The notes: generated from the sequence alone by a model not told the origin. 10,489 bases of DNA from Spirochaetaceae bacterium (GCA_020024055.1 JAHHUI010000046.1:1-10489); one strand, 5' to 3'. Positions 1 to 6,943 are shown, counted from the first letter of the stretch. Numbers and translations: made by a program.

Positions 1-2
1 GG

Positions 3-458
3 GTGAAAATCCCCCCGGCGGTGCAGCTATTCCTGTGGACATTTATCCTGGGGCTGGCATCCAGCCTGCATATTTTCATGCACAATGAACAGAAAAAAAA
101 GCAAAAAATTATGGAAGAGATTCTGGAAAACTTTGGCCAATGCCAAGGATTGGACTGTTCTATTCCGGTGCTGGATCTGATGTATCTTCTGGAAAGACAG
201 CCCTCATTGCGCAATTATTGGAAAAACCTGTGTAAGCACACATCGGCCAAAAGCCAGGATACCGAGCAAATGGCTGCTCATAGAGAAAAACTGCGCAGCC
301 TATGCGCCAGCATGAAAGAATGGTGCCAGGATAGCCAGCGCTATAATCAGATTTTGGAAACACTGCTGACTTATTATACAGACAGACAGGTGGACCTGAT
401 GCTCACATCCACGCTGAAAAGCTGGCCCACCTTTGTGAAATTTACCGTTAAACACTAA
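3..458 (+). CDS. Hypothetical protein with N-terminal membrane anchor (possibly 5'-partial)
   Basis: I do not recognise this 151-residue product. Residues 6-26 form one hydrophobic segment, which would be a membrane anchor or uncleaved signal. It is followed by a basic stretch (KKKQK) and a soluble, mostly helical, charged region with five Cys (47, 52, 77, 101, 108). The frame opens with GTG only two bases into the window, so the ribosome-binding region is not visible. GTG could be the true start, or an internal Val of a longer gene cut by the edge. The gene converges on the thioredoxin gene and the two stop codons overlap (TAA at 456-458 against the opposing TAG at 455-457). The Cys residues and the thioredoxin neighbour hint at a redox link only by position. 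Coding status is likely because the frame is intact and shows no overlap beyond the stops. Confidence 0.6.
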   Translation: MKIPPAVQLFLWTFILGLASSLHIFMHNEQKKKQKIMEEILENFGQCQGLDCSIPVLDLMYLLERQPSLRNYWKNLCKHTSAKSQDTEQMAAHREKLRSLCASMKEWCQDSQRYNQILETLLTYYTDRQVDLMLTSTLKSWPTFVKFTVKH

Positions 459-769
459 TTATGCTGATTCAAAAACGCGTCAATGGCCTCTTTGGGCTGG
501 GCGCCTACCATGCTGCCCACGGGCTGTCCATCTTTAAAAAGCATAATAGTCGGCACACCCTGCAGGCGATATGCCCCCGCATGCTGCTGCGTTTTATCCA
601 CATTGCAATAGTACATGCTCAGCGCATCGCCACGCTCTTGTTCTATGGTTTTAAGCGTGGGCTCCAACACACGGCAATAGCTGCACCAGTCGGCGCTGAA
701 AAATACCAATACTTTACCCTTACTGGAAAGTATATCCTGGCTGAAATTCTGATCTGTGACATCTTTCAT
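455..769 (-). CDS. trx: Thioredoxin family protein with WCSYC active site
   Basis: This is a single-domain 104-residue thioredoxin, the usual family length, with no signal peptide, so it should act in the cytoplasm as a dithiol-disulfide reductant for proteins. The redox motif is WCSYC (C29, C32) and the cis-Pro loop is GVPT (P73). Strand and helix order match the thioredoxin fold through the C-terminal helix. Two departures are visible. The usual WCGPC is replaced by WCSYC, and the buried Asp that precedes the active site in E. coli thioredoxin (in VDFWA) is Phe here (VFFSA). An extra Cys lies at position 55. The start is supported by GAGGAG at 779-784, nine bases upstream, and by a good promoter at 826-854. 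No thioredoxin reductase gene is visible. Atypical CxxC pairs usually shift redox potential or partner choice, so it may be a specialised thioredoxin rather than the main one. Confidence 0.92.
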   Translation of the reverse strand: MKDVTDQNFSQDILSSKGKVLVFFSADWCSYCRVLEPTLKTIEQERGDALSMYYCNVDKTQQHAGAYRLQGVPTIMLFKDGQPVGSMVGAQPKEAIDAFLNQHN

Positions 770-825
770 AAAATTTGTCTCCTCATAGGTCCTTGCTTTT
801 CACATGAAAACAGGCTGTAAATAAG

Positions 826-854
826 ATTATAATTGAAAAAATACACATGGTCAA
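826..854 (-). promoter_or_regulatory. Sigma-70-type promoter for the thioredoxin gene
   Basis: Read on the minus strand, a -35 hexamer TTGACC (849-854) is followed after 17 bases by a perfect -10 TATAAT (826-831). Transcription would start near 819, giving a leader of about 50 bases before the ATG at 769, with GAGGAG in it. The promoter is divergent from the one for the metal-binding lipoprotein; the two -35 boxes are 32 bases apart. Confidence 0.75.
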
Positions 855-886
855 ATTGCCACGAGTCTGATGAATTATCTGAAATA

Positions 887-915
887 TTGACAAAGTTATC
901 TCTAAAGTCTATTAT
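887..915 (+). promoter_or_regulatory. Near-consensus promoter abutting the lipoprotein start codon
   Basis: A perfect -35 TTGACA (887-892), a 17-base spacer and a -10 TATTAT (910-915) make a strong sigma-70-type promoter. Only eight bases separate the -10 box from the ATG at 924, so the expected transcription start falls at or within two bases of the start codon. The mRNA would be leaderless or nearly so. No clear Zur- or Fur-like palindrome is seen over it. Confidence 0.7.
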
Positions 916-923
916 TTAAGGAA

Positions 924-1835
924 ATGCGTCAGAAAATTGTTTTATTATTTTTTTTAGGTTTATTTTTATCTTGCACACTTAGACAAGGTAAGTCGGCCCC
1001 CGAACTTTTGGTTCTAACCAGCTTTTTTCCAATGTATATTTTCACCATCAACGTGGTGGGCGATGTGCCGGGAATTCAGGTGGATACTCTCATCGGTCAG
1101 TCGGGTGGCGATTTACATGGCTATCAGCTTTCACCCAAAGACATGAAAAAACTGGAAAAGGCACAGATGCTGATTATTAACAGCCGCGAGCACGAACGCT
1201 TTGCCGCCCAAATTGCCCAGGCGTATCCGCATTTAACCATTGTGGAAGCCTCACAAGGCATTCAGCCTATCAAAGATTCTCATTTAGAACAAGAATCTGA
1301 TGATCATGAAGACCACCATCATGGAACAATAAATACCCATTTTTGGGTCAGCCCACTTCTTGCCGCCGAAGAAGTGGCCAATATCGCCCGCTCTCTGGGC
1401 CAGGCAGACCCCTCACATGCAAAAGATTTTCAAGAGAATGCGGACGCTTATATTCTTAAATTAAAAAAGCTTAACCAAAAAATGCGTGATATGCTTGCTC
1501 CCTTCCATGGGCGCAGCGTGGTCACTTATCATAACGCATTTACATATCTTTTGCGTGACCTTTCACTCAAGCTGGCGGGAACTCTGCAATTAGAGCCGGG
1601 AGTGAACCCGACACCGAAACAGTTATTCTCTTTACAAAAACTGCTTCAGTCAGAGAAAAATATTCCCATTTTCAGCGAGCCGCAATACCCAGCTGCTCTT
1701 GCAGACAATCTCGCAAAGGAAACAGGAGCCAAAGTATACTCCCTAAACCCGATAACCAATGGGAAAATAGATAAAAATGTCTATGAGGACATTATGGAAG
1801 AAAATGCAAAAGTATTGAGGACTGCATTAGAATAA
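924..1835 (+). CDS. Zinc/manganese ABC transporter substrate-binding lipoprotein (ZnuA/TroA family)
   Basis: The 303-residue product captures a transition metal outside the inner membrane and hands it to an ABC importer (cluster A-I, COG0803). Residues 1-17 form a lipoprotein signal with Cys17 as the lipidation site. The lipobox FLSC is loose, as spirochaetal lipoboxes often are. Three family metal-ligand positions are His: H65 (in GGDLHGY), H139 (THFWVSP) and H203 (TYHNAF). Three His favours zinc over manganese. The fourth position, usually the Asp of LDP, appears to be Asn275 (SLNP). A His/Asp-rich loop at 118-133 (H120, H128, H131-133) matches the flexible zinc loop of ZnuA proteins. SEPQY (251-255) also fits the family. 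AAGG lies only two bases from the ATG, too close for a normal ribosome site. No permease or ATPase gene is next to it, so it is an orphan here. Confidence 0.9.
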   Translation: MRQKIVLLFFLGLFLSCTLRQGKSAPELLVLTSFFPMYIFTINVVGDVPGIQVDTLIGQSGGDLHGYQLSPKDMKKLEKAQMLIINSREHERFAAQIAQAYPHLTIVEASQGIQPIKDSHLEQESDDHEDHHHGTINTHFWVSPLLAAEEVANIARSLGQADPSHAKDFQENADAYILKLKKLNQKMRDMLAPFHGRSVVTYHNAFTYLLRDLSLKLAGTLQLEPGVNPTPKQLFSLQKLLQSEKNIPIFSEPQYPAALADNLAKETGAKVYSLNPITNGKIDKNVYEDIMEENAKVLRTALE

Positions 1836-1844
1836 TAACTAATT

Positions 1845-1917
1845 TCGGGATGACAGGATTTGAACCTGCGATCTTCAGTTCCCAAAACTGACGCCTTAGC
1901 CCCTAGGCTACATCCCG
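1845..1917 (-). tRNA. tRNA-Pro (anticodon TGG)
   Basis: The minus strand folds as a standard cloverleaf. The 7-bp acceptor stem is CGGGATG/CATCCCG, and the anticodon stem TCAGT/ACTGA encloses loop TTTGGGA, giving anticodon TGG, which reads CCA and probably other Pro codons. The T arm is GCAGG-TTCAAAT-CCTGT. The C1-G72 pair is typical of bacterial tRNA-Pro. Discriminator base A is at 1845. CCA is not encoded (AATT follows), so it must be added by nucleotidyltransferase. Confidence 0.96.
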
Positions 1918-1928
1918 ATTTGTAAGAC

Positions 1929-1958
1929 ATTTTAGTGTTAATTTTCCATGAGTGTCAA
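1929..1958 (-). promoter_or_regulatory. Promoter for tRNA-Pro, overlapping the start of the MalQ-like gene
   Basis: On the minus strand a perfect -35 TTGACA (1953-1958) is followed after 18 bases by TAAAAT (1929-1934). The predicted transcription start near 1922 would leave a very short leader before the mature tRNA 5' end at 1917. The -35 box lies inside the first codons of the oppositely oriented gene if that gene begins at the ATG at 1948. Confidence 0.7.
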
Positions 1959-3501
1959 GATTGATTGCGGGGGGGACTGTGTGCAAGATTTTCGTATCAG
2001 TAAAAAGATTTCGGGTGTTTCTGTTTGTGTCTCGGCGCTGAAAACACAGCAGTCTCCCTTCTGGGGTGATTTTCTTGCACTTTTGACTTTGGGTGAATGG
2101 GTTTCAAAATGTAATTTACAGATTATCCAGATCAGACCGGTTTTTGACACAGGAAAAAATAGTGATTCTTGTTCCCTCGCTTCTGCTTTTGCTTTAAACC
2201 CTATTTATATACGTATCGCTGCTCTATTGAAGGAAGAAGGCTTTCAACCTCAGAATATTCCTGCCTATGTATTGCTGGAAAAAACACTGCAATTCACCCA
2301 GCGTTCTTATGCAAATATTCGCAGAGAAAAACTTAATTTCCTGCAAAATTTTTTTCATGAAAATATTACAGAGTATCCCGCATTAACAATCTGGATTCAA
2401 AAAAATCCCTGGATAATTGGCTATTGTGTTTTTTGTGTCCTTAAAGATGATCATCATGACTCTTCCTGGAAAGAATGGGGCAATATGGCCTGTCCTTCTG
2501 AAGAAATACTTATAGATTTCTGGGAAAATCGTAAAAAAGACTGCCTCTTTTACGCATGGCTGCAATATCATTTAGAAAAACAATTTTCACAAACGGCCCA
2601 AACATTGACTCAAATGGGTATTATCCTTAAAGGAGAAATACCTGTTGAAGTTGCCAAAGAGTCGGCAGATGTATGGTACAACAGACATTTGTTCAGCCTG
2701 CATAAAGAAAACAAAACAGCCGACTTTTTTCGTATTCCCTATCATTGGCAGCATCATAGACAAGAAGATTTTAAGTGGTGGAAAATGCGATTAGCCAACT
2801 TAGAAAAATACTTTGAACTGATACAATTAGACCAGATTCCCTGTGTTGATGATCGCCTACATCAGCCCTGGTGCCACTTGTTTAAACGGTCGCAGAAAAA
2901 ACACGAATATACAGCCAATATATGTGATGATACACACCCTCTATTTCATCTCATCACCAAACATACCAATTTGGGCATTTGTCTTGGGGTCTTTTCCTAC
3001 GATTCTTATCTGCCAAATACTTTATCCAGGCTGCGTATTCTGCCGTTTAAAAGTCCTTTATATGCTGTTTCTCAAAAGAAAACTATACAAAAATCGGATA
3101 TGCCTTCTCATTATCCATTGTTATCAGTGGCTACATTGTCCACTTCAGACTCCCTCACATTACATCAATGGTGGCAGGAAACGCAGGATAAATCAAAATT
3201 CTTAAAAGCCCTGGGCCTCTCTGAAGAATTATCATCAGAAAGCTATAATGCCGAAATTGCTTTAGCAGTTTTGCATGCCTTTCTTACAGAAGCAAATTCT
3301 TGTCTTGTCATCCTCCAGATTCAAGATTATCTTTCCCTATGTGAACAATACAGAGAACAAAATTTGTATCCATATAACAAAAGGCAATTTTCCAAATCCT
3401 TGTATTCAGCCCAAACCCCACAAATGAAACCTGCCTTGGAAGAATTATTGACTGATAGAAGATTTATTTTTCTGGTCAAAGTTGTAAATACCCCTTTTTG
3501 A
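1948..3501 (+). CDS. Divergent MalQ-like 4-alpha-glucanotransferase, probably catalytically impaired
   Basis: The 517-residue frame follows the amylomaltase (GH77) pattern from end to end: SGVSVCVSAL (22-31), DTG then SAFALNPIYI (67-89), REKLNFL, WLQYHLEKQF (204-213), GEIP (229-232), SADVWYNRHLF (239-249), PYHW, FKWW and LDQIP (294-298). GH77 enzymes move glucan chains between maltodextrins. The nucleophile Asp appears kept (D295), as does the third acidic residue (D401, in TSD in place of THD). The acid/base Glu of EDLG aligns with Thr340 (TNLG). The APPD...GQNWG stretch is shortened to TADFFRIPYHW, and the C-terminal PGT...NW motif is not seen. Loss of activity is therefore likely. No Shine-Dalgarno precedes ATG 1948. 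GTG at 1981 has a seven-G run five bases upstream and gives 506 residues that still contain all homology, so either start is possible. radC follows 18 bases downstream. Confidence 0.78.
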   Translation: MSVKIDCGGDCVQDFRISKKISGVSVCVSALKTQQSPFWGDFLALLTLGEWVSKCNLQIIQIRPVFDTGKNSDSCSLASAFALNPIYIRIAALLKEEGFQPQNIPAYVLLEKTLQFTQRSYANIRREKLNFLQNFFHENITEYPALTIWIQKNPWIIGYCVFCVLKDDHHDSSWKEWGNMACPSEEILIDFWENRKKDCLFYAWLQYHLEKQFSQTAQTLTQMGIILKGEIPVEVAKESADVWYNRHLFSLHKENKTADFFRIPYHWQHHRQEDFKWWKMRLANLEKYFELIQLDQIPCVDDRLHQPWCHLFKRSQKKHEYTANICDDTHPLFHLITKHTNLGICLGVFSYDSYLPNTLSRLRILPFKSPLYAVSQKKTIQKSDMPSHYPLLSVATLSTSDSLTLHQWWQETQDKSKFLKALGLSEELSSESYNAEIALAVLHAFLTEANSCLVILQIQDYLSLCEQYREQNLYPYNKRQFSKSLYSAQTPQMKPALEELLTDRRFIFLVKVVNTPF

Positions 3502-3519
3502 TACAGGTAAAATAAGAGT

Positions 3520-4206
3520 ATGTATATTTCGAAAATAAATAAATCTTTAGACAATGATTTAGATCCTCTGGAGAAACTGCGTACTCAAGGAGTGGAGGCT
3601 CTAAATAATTGCGAGCTGATAGAGCTTGTTTTGGGTGATGAATTCCATGGGCCCGAACGTGCCAGAATTATTCGTGAGACCATTGCTGTGATAAAACGCA
3701 GCCATGGCGAAATGACCTATCTGCAAGATTTACTAAGCATTGAAGGCCTGAATATAGAAAAGGCCGCCATTTTAATTTCCTGCCTTCAGCTGGCTCGTCG
3801 ATTCTTCTATCCCCAACGCAGAATTATAGAAACCCCTGTCGAGGCCTATAAACTATTATTACAGCATTATTCCGATCGGCATGAGGAAAATTTTATCTGT
3901 ATCATCCTCAATGCCGCTCAGGAAGTTTTGCGCATGCGTGAAATCAGCCGGGGCACAGTGAATAAAGCCGTGATTCAACCCAGAGAAGTTTTCGTTGATG
4001 CCATCAGTGACAGAGCCACAGCCATCATCGTTGCTCATAATCACCCTTCAGGCAATGTATTGCCTTCCGAAGAAGATCTCGCCATCACTAAAAGACTAAT
4101 CCATGCAGCCAAATTTATTGGCATTCCTTTGTTAGACCATATTATATTTGCCGACGAAAATTATTTCTCTTTTAGAGAAAACGGCAAAATGGATGAACTC
4201 TCATAA
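3520..4206 (+). CDS. radC: RadC family JAB/MPN-domain protein
   Basis: This 228-residue protein has the full RadC layout. An N-terminal helix-hairpin-helix-like region (about 16-93, with LEKLRTQGVEALNNCELI) leads into a C-terminal JAB1/MPN metalloprotein domain (about 105-225). The zinc signature is intact: H173 and H175 in AHNHPSG, then D186 in PSEEDLAIT. RGTVNKAVIQPREVF (144-158) and LLDHIIF (204-210) are family hallmarks. RadC was once thought to act in DNA repair; its true biochemical role is unsettled and it is often found as an accessory or competence-linked protein. The gene begins 18 bases after the MalQ-like stop and is probably co-transcribed with it. AAGAG almost touches the ATG and AGG lies 12 bases upstream, so the ribosome site is weak, which fits translation coupled to the upstream gene. 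Confidence 0.94.
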   Translation: MYISKINKSLDNDLDPLEKLRTQGVEALNNCELIELVLGDEFHGPERARIIRETIAVIKRSHGEMTYLQDLLSIEGLNIEKAAILISCLQLARRFFYPQRRIIETPVEAYKLLLQHYSDRHEENFICIILNAAQEVLRMREISRGTVNKAVIQPREVFVDAISDRATAIIVAHNHPSGNVLPSEEDLAITKRLIHAAKFIGIPLLDHIIFADENYFSFRENGKMDELS

Positions 4207-4230
4207 TAATTTTTATCAAGCACTTTTTAG

Positions 4231-4293
4231 TTTAACACATTCATCACCGATCAATCACTAGATAACTTTATTTTTTTATTTTCTTGTGTTAAA
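4231..4293. repeat. Perfect 9-bp inverted repeat in the radC/membrane-protein intergenic gap
   Basis: TTTAACACA at 4231-4239 and its exact reverse complement TGTGTTAAA at 4285-4293 flank 45 bases of AT-rich DNA. Allowing one mismatch the arms extend to 12 bases. The loop is too long and the arms too AT-rich for a rho-independent terminator. The right arm lies about 30 bases before the next start codon, where a promoter would be expected, so paired operator sites are one reading. Chance is another in such AT-rich sequence. Confidence 0.4.
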
Positions 4294-4322
4294 ATAGAAT
4301 ATTATTCATTAGGTTGTTCAGT

Positions 4323-4838
4323 ATGAATTTCAAAAAAATTTTATTTATCTCATTTCTCGTCCTCTCTCTTGCTTTGTCCTGGGATCATATATATACAACC
4401 GGGCAACGTATCCTCCCTGTGATGGAATTACCACAGAAAGAGGCATTTTTTAATGAGACAGCCGGTAGCTATTATGATCTGGCCTATATTTTCCCTCAGA
4501 AAAAATTTCTGGGGCTTGTCATTTCTTCCAGCTATTGTAATGGTTCTTATGCCTTGGTTTTTGAGGATAAAAATCTTATCCCTTACCAGCTTTCCAGTGC
4601 AGAACTTCTGCATTTCCTGGCTACTAATAATTTGCCCACACCCTCTAAACTGCCCTCTTATCCTCTCTATGAACATCCGGTCATTTTTTATTTGATTGCC
4701 GCTATGTTCTTATTCTTCATCATGAAGAAAAGTGTTGTACATTTGTCTGCCTATATACCCTCTAAAAAAATTAAAAATAAAAGTCGCCGTTTTTCAAAAC
4801 GAACCATATATGCCGGATATCTGCGCAGAAGATATTAA
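4323..4838 (+). CDS. Small two-helix membrane protein of unknown function
   Basis: I do not recognise the family. From the ATG at 4323 the product is 171 residues. A hydrophobic N-terminal segment (about 5-20) acts as anchor or signal and is followed by a region of about 95 residues, presumably outside the cytoplasm. A second membrane helix (about 117-133) is followed by a cytoplasmic tail very rich in Lys and Arg (KKIKNKSRRFSKR, ending LRRRY), consistent with the positive-inside rule. A TTG at 4314 in the same frame would add three residues, but the AGG at 4311-4313 sits nine bases before the ATG and directly against the TTG, so I prefer the ATG. The stop overlaps the next start as TAATG, so the downstream glycosylase is probably translationally coupled. 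Confidence 0.75.
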   Translation: MNFKKILFISFLVLSLALSWDHIYTTGQRILPVMELPQKEAFFNETAGSYYDLAYIFPQKKFLGLVISSSYCNGSYALVFEDKNLIPYQLSSAELLHFLATNNLPTPSKLPSYPLYEHPVIFYLIAAMFLFFIMKKSVVHLSAYIPSKKIKNKSRRFSKRTIYAGYLRRRY

Positions 4839-5512
4839 TGCCATCATCATCCTCTATACAGCAGCTGTATAAAGAATTATGGCAATTATACGGGCCACAG
4901 GGCTGGTGGCCTTTACATTACACGGAAAATGAGCCGCATTATCATTGCGGCCTATATCAGCTCCCCTGTTCTCCCCAAGGGCGTTTTGAGGTTTGTCTTG
5001 GTGCTATTCTAGGCCAAAATACTGCCTGGACCAATGTGGAAAAAGCCCTGAAAAATTTATGGGATGCAGGATTATTCTCACATCAGGCGCTGCTGGTCTG
5101 CCCAGAGGAAAATCTATCTCAATGTATTCGACCTGCCGGATATTTTCGACAAAAAATAAAAAAAATCCGGCTCTTTTGTCAATGGTGGGAAAAGCACGAT
5201 CATAATCAGATTCCTACGCGTCATCAGCTTTTAAGTCTGTGGGGCATCGGCGAAGAAACAGCCGATTCTATCTTATGCTATGCTTATCATCAGAATGTTT
5301 TTGTGGCAGATGCATACAGCAAACGTCTGTTCCTGGCAAGGGGGATATTAAATAATCCCAAAGCCCAATATGTCGATGTGCAACAGGCAGGGGCACAAAT
5401 AAAGCCACTGAGCGGACAAACTCAAATTGCGGCCTATCAGGAATTCCATGCGCTAATTGTGCATCATAACAAAATACAGCGCCAGCAAAAATCAATTAAA
5501 AACTTTGAATAA
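4838..5512 (+). CDS. HhH-GPD DNA glycosylase, MagIII / endonuclease III-related, without Fe-S cluster
   Basis: The 224-residue protein belongs to the endonuclease III superfamily of base excision repair glycosylases, which remove damaged bases from DNA. The order of motifs is GWWP (22-25), FEVCLGAILGQNT (50-62), RPAGYFRQKIKKI (98-110), the helix-hairpin-helix GIGEETADSIL (136-146), and the catalytic Asp in VADAY (D158). The Lys that makes endonuclease III a bifunctional lyase is Glu140 here (18 residues before D158, the expected spacing), so a monofunctional glycosylase is expected. The tail after EFHALIVHH lacks the four Cys of the Fe-S cluster. This set of traits resembles 3-methyladenine DNA glycosylase MagIII of Helicobacter pylori; the substrate here is inferred. 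The start overlaps the preceding stop by one base, and the 3' end overlaps the convergent pepD gene by 17 bases. Confidence 0.88.
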   Translation: MPSSSSIQQLYKELWQLYGPQGWWPLHYTENEPHYHCGLYQLPCSPQGRFEVCLGAILGQNTAWTNVEKALKNLWDAGLFSHQALLVCPEENLSQCIRPAGYFRQKIKKIRLFCQWWEKHDHNQIPTRHQLLSLWGIGEETADSILCYAYHQNVFVADAYSKRLFLARGILNNPKAQYVDVQQAGAQIKPLSGQTQIAAYQEFHALIVHHNKIQRQQKSIKNFE

Positions 5513-6914
5513 AATCATTAATAATATTGAAAAGCAGCTGCTCTGTGCGCGAGAGGCTGGCAATTTCCAGGCGCTCATCAGGCGAATGCGCATCGAGAAT
5601 ATTGGGCCCAATGCTGATACACGAGAGATTAGGGCTTAATTTCTCTAAATACCCACATTCCAAGCCTGCATGGATAGGCGCCACACTCACCTGACGATTG
5701 AATAATTTCTGATAACAAGAGGTGGCAATATTCAGCAAATCATTATCTTTTTGGGGCGGCCAGGCCGGGTCGGGGTCAGAGATCTCAATTTTCACTGAAT
5801 GACGATCCGCGATACGGTTCAGTTCTTCTGAGATTTTGACAAATTTCCTCTCGACAAAGCTGCGATAAAACAGCTTGATAATATAATTATTTCCTTCGTC
5901 TTTCTTGATGCTGGCAAAATTACATGATGTCTCGACCAGTCCGGCGGCCTGGTCATAATAGACCAATGGGCCATGAGGCAGCTCATAAATAAAAGCTATA
6001 AATCTGTTATGGCTGACAATATCAAAAGGCTGTGCCTGGGTATCATTCTTTTTCAAAGTGAGTGAGGGTTTTTCCTCTTCATTCACAGAAGATAAATCTA
6101 AAAGTAAATCCTGAGCCTTTTGAAAATCCTCTACAGTGGCAAATGCCAACTGAATCTTGCCCAGACGTGCAATGGCATTGGTGGCATTTCCTGCATCCAC
6201 ACTGATAATGCGGAAATTAATACCTGCCTCTGTGAAGACCAAAAGCTGCTGTGCGCAGACCTTTGTTGCCGCCGATCGGCCTTTATGAATATCTGTTCCC
6301 GAATGCCCGCCTAATAATTTGTCCACTACAAATTCAGCTTTCACCTGGGCCTGATATTCGCTGTCAAAAGCAACAGGCAATGTGAAAGTGACTAGCAAAG
6401 AACCGGCACAGCCAATGGTGAAAACCTGGTCGTCTTCGCTATCAAGGTTAATCAGATATTTTCCATGAAAAAAATTAGGCTGCATGTTTTTGGCACCCAG
6501 CATAGAAACTTCTTCATCTACAGTGAACAACAATTCTAAAGGCGGGCAATTTGCCTGATCGGCAGCAGAAAGCGCCAGGGCGATTCCCACGCCATTGTCC
6601 GCGCCTAATGTTGTGCCTGCGGCACTTAAATAGCCGTTTTCCTCGCGCAGCTGAATAGGGTCTGTCATAAAATTATGTTCAACATCAGGCAACTTTTCAC
6701 AAACCATATCCATGTGAGACTGTAAAACCAAGGTGGGCTTTCCAGCACCACGACCCTTGCCCGGCACGTCAATGCACACATTGCCCACATGATCAATACG
6801 CCAATGATATTGGCGTGCCTTTGCAATATCAACTAAGAATTCAGTGATCTGTTCTTCATAGCCGCTGGGCCGGGGTATCGCTGAAATCTTTTTGAACCAT
6901 TCCATGGCATCCAT
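5496..6914 (-). CDS. pepD: Xaa-His dipeptidase (aminoacyl-histidine dipeptidase, M20 family)
   Basis: The 472-residue product is a full-length PepD, a cytoplasmic di-zinc peptidase that cleaves dipeptides such as carnosine-type Xaa-His and helps recycle imported peptides. The M20 metal and catalytic residues are all visible: H67 and D69 in SHMDMVCEK, D106 in LGADNGVG, E134/E135 in TVDEEVSMLGA, D158 in NLDSED, and H443 in DAHSPDERLEI. GGHSGTDIH (202-210) belongs to the lid/dimer domain, and HAGLECGYL (415-423) is a strong PepD marker. The start is ATG 6914 with AAGGAG at 6928-6933; the 13-base spacing is longer than usual. It lies 29 bases after the 546-residue gene and probably shares its transcript. 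No key residue is missing, so it should be active. Confidence 0.96.
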   Translation of the reverse strand: MDAMEWFKKISAIPRPSGYEEQITEFLVDIAKARQYHWRIDHVGNVCIDVPGKGRGAGKPTLVLQSHMDMVCEKLPDVEHNFMTDPIQLREENGYLSAAGTTLGADNGVGIALALSAADQANCPPLELLFTVDEEVSMLGAKNMQPNFFHGKYLINLDSEDDQVFTIGCAGSLLVTFTLPVAFDSEYQAQVKAEFVVDKLLGGHSGTDIHKGRSAATKVCAQQLLVFTEAGINFRIISVDAGNATNAIARLGKIQLAFATVEDFQKAQDLLLDLSSVNEEEKPSLTLKKNDTQAQPFDIVSHNRFIAFIYELPHGPLVYYDQAAGLVETSCNFASIKKDEGNNYIIKLFYRSFVERKFVKISEELNRIADRHSVKIEISDPDPAWPPQKDNDLLNIATSCYQKLFNRQVSVAPIHAGLECGYLEKLSPNLSCISIGPNILDAHSPDERLEIASLSRTEQLLFNIINDFIQSF

Positions 6915-6943
6915 GATTTATAAAAAACTCCTTCTATAAATTA

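Noticed and set aside
461..820. Open frame of 119 codons on the plus strand
   Set aside because: It lies antisense to the well-supported thioredoxin gene, has no family motifs and is best explained as a shadow frame.
866..882. Direct repeat TCTGA...TCTGA between the divergent thioredoxin and lipoprotein promoters
   Set aside because: Five-base repeats in AT-rich DNA are expected by chance, and no palindrome of a Zur or Fur type is visible.
3482..3513. Internal promoter just upstream of radC (TTGTAA then TAAAAT)
   Set aside because: The spacer is about 20 bases, outside the normal range, and the 18-base gap to the upstream gene already explains expression by co-transcription.
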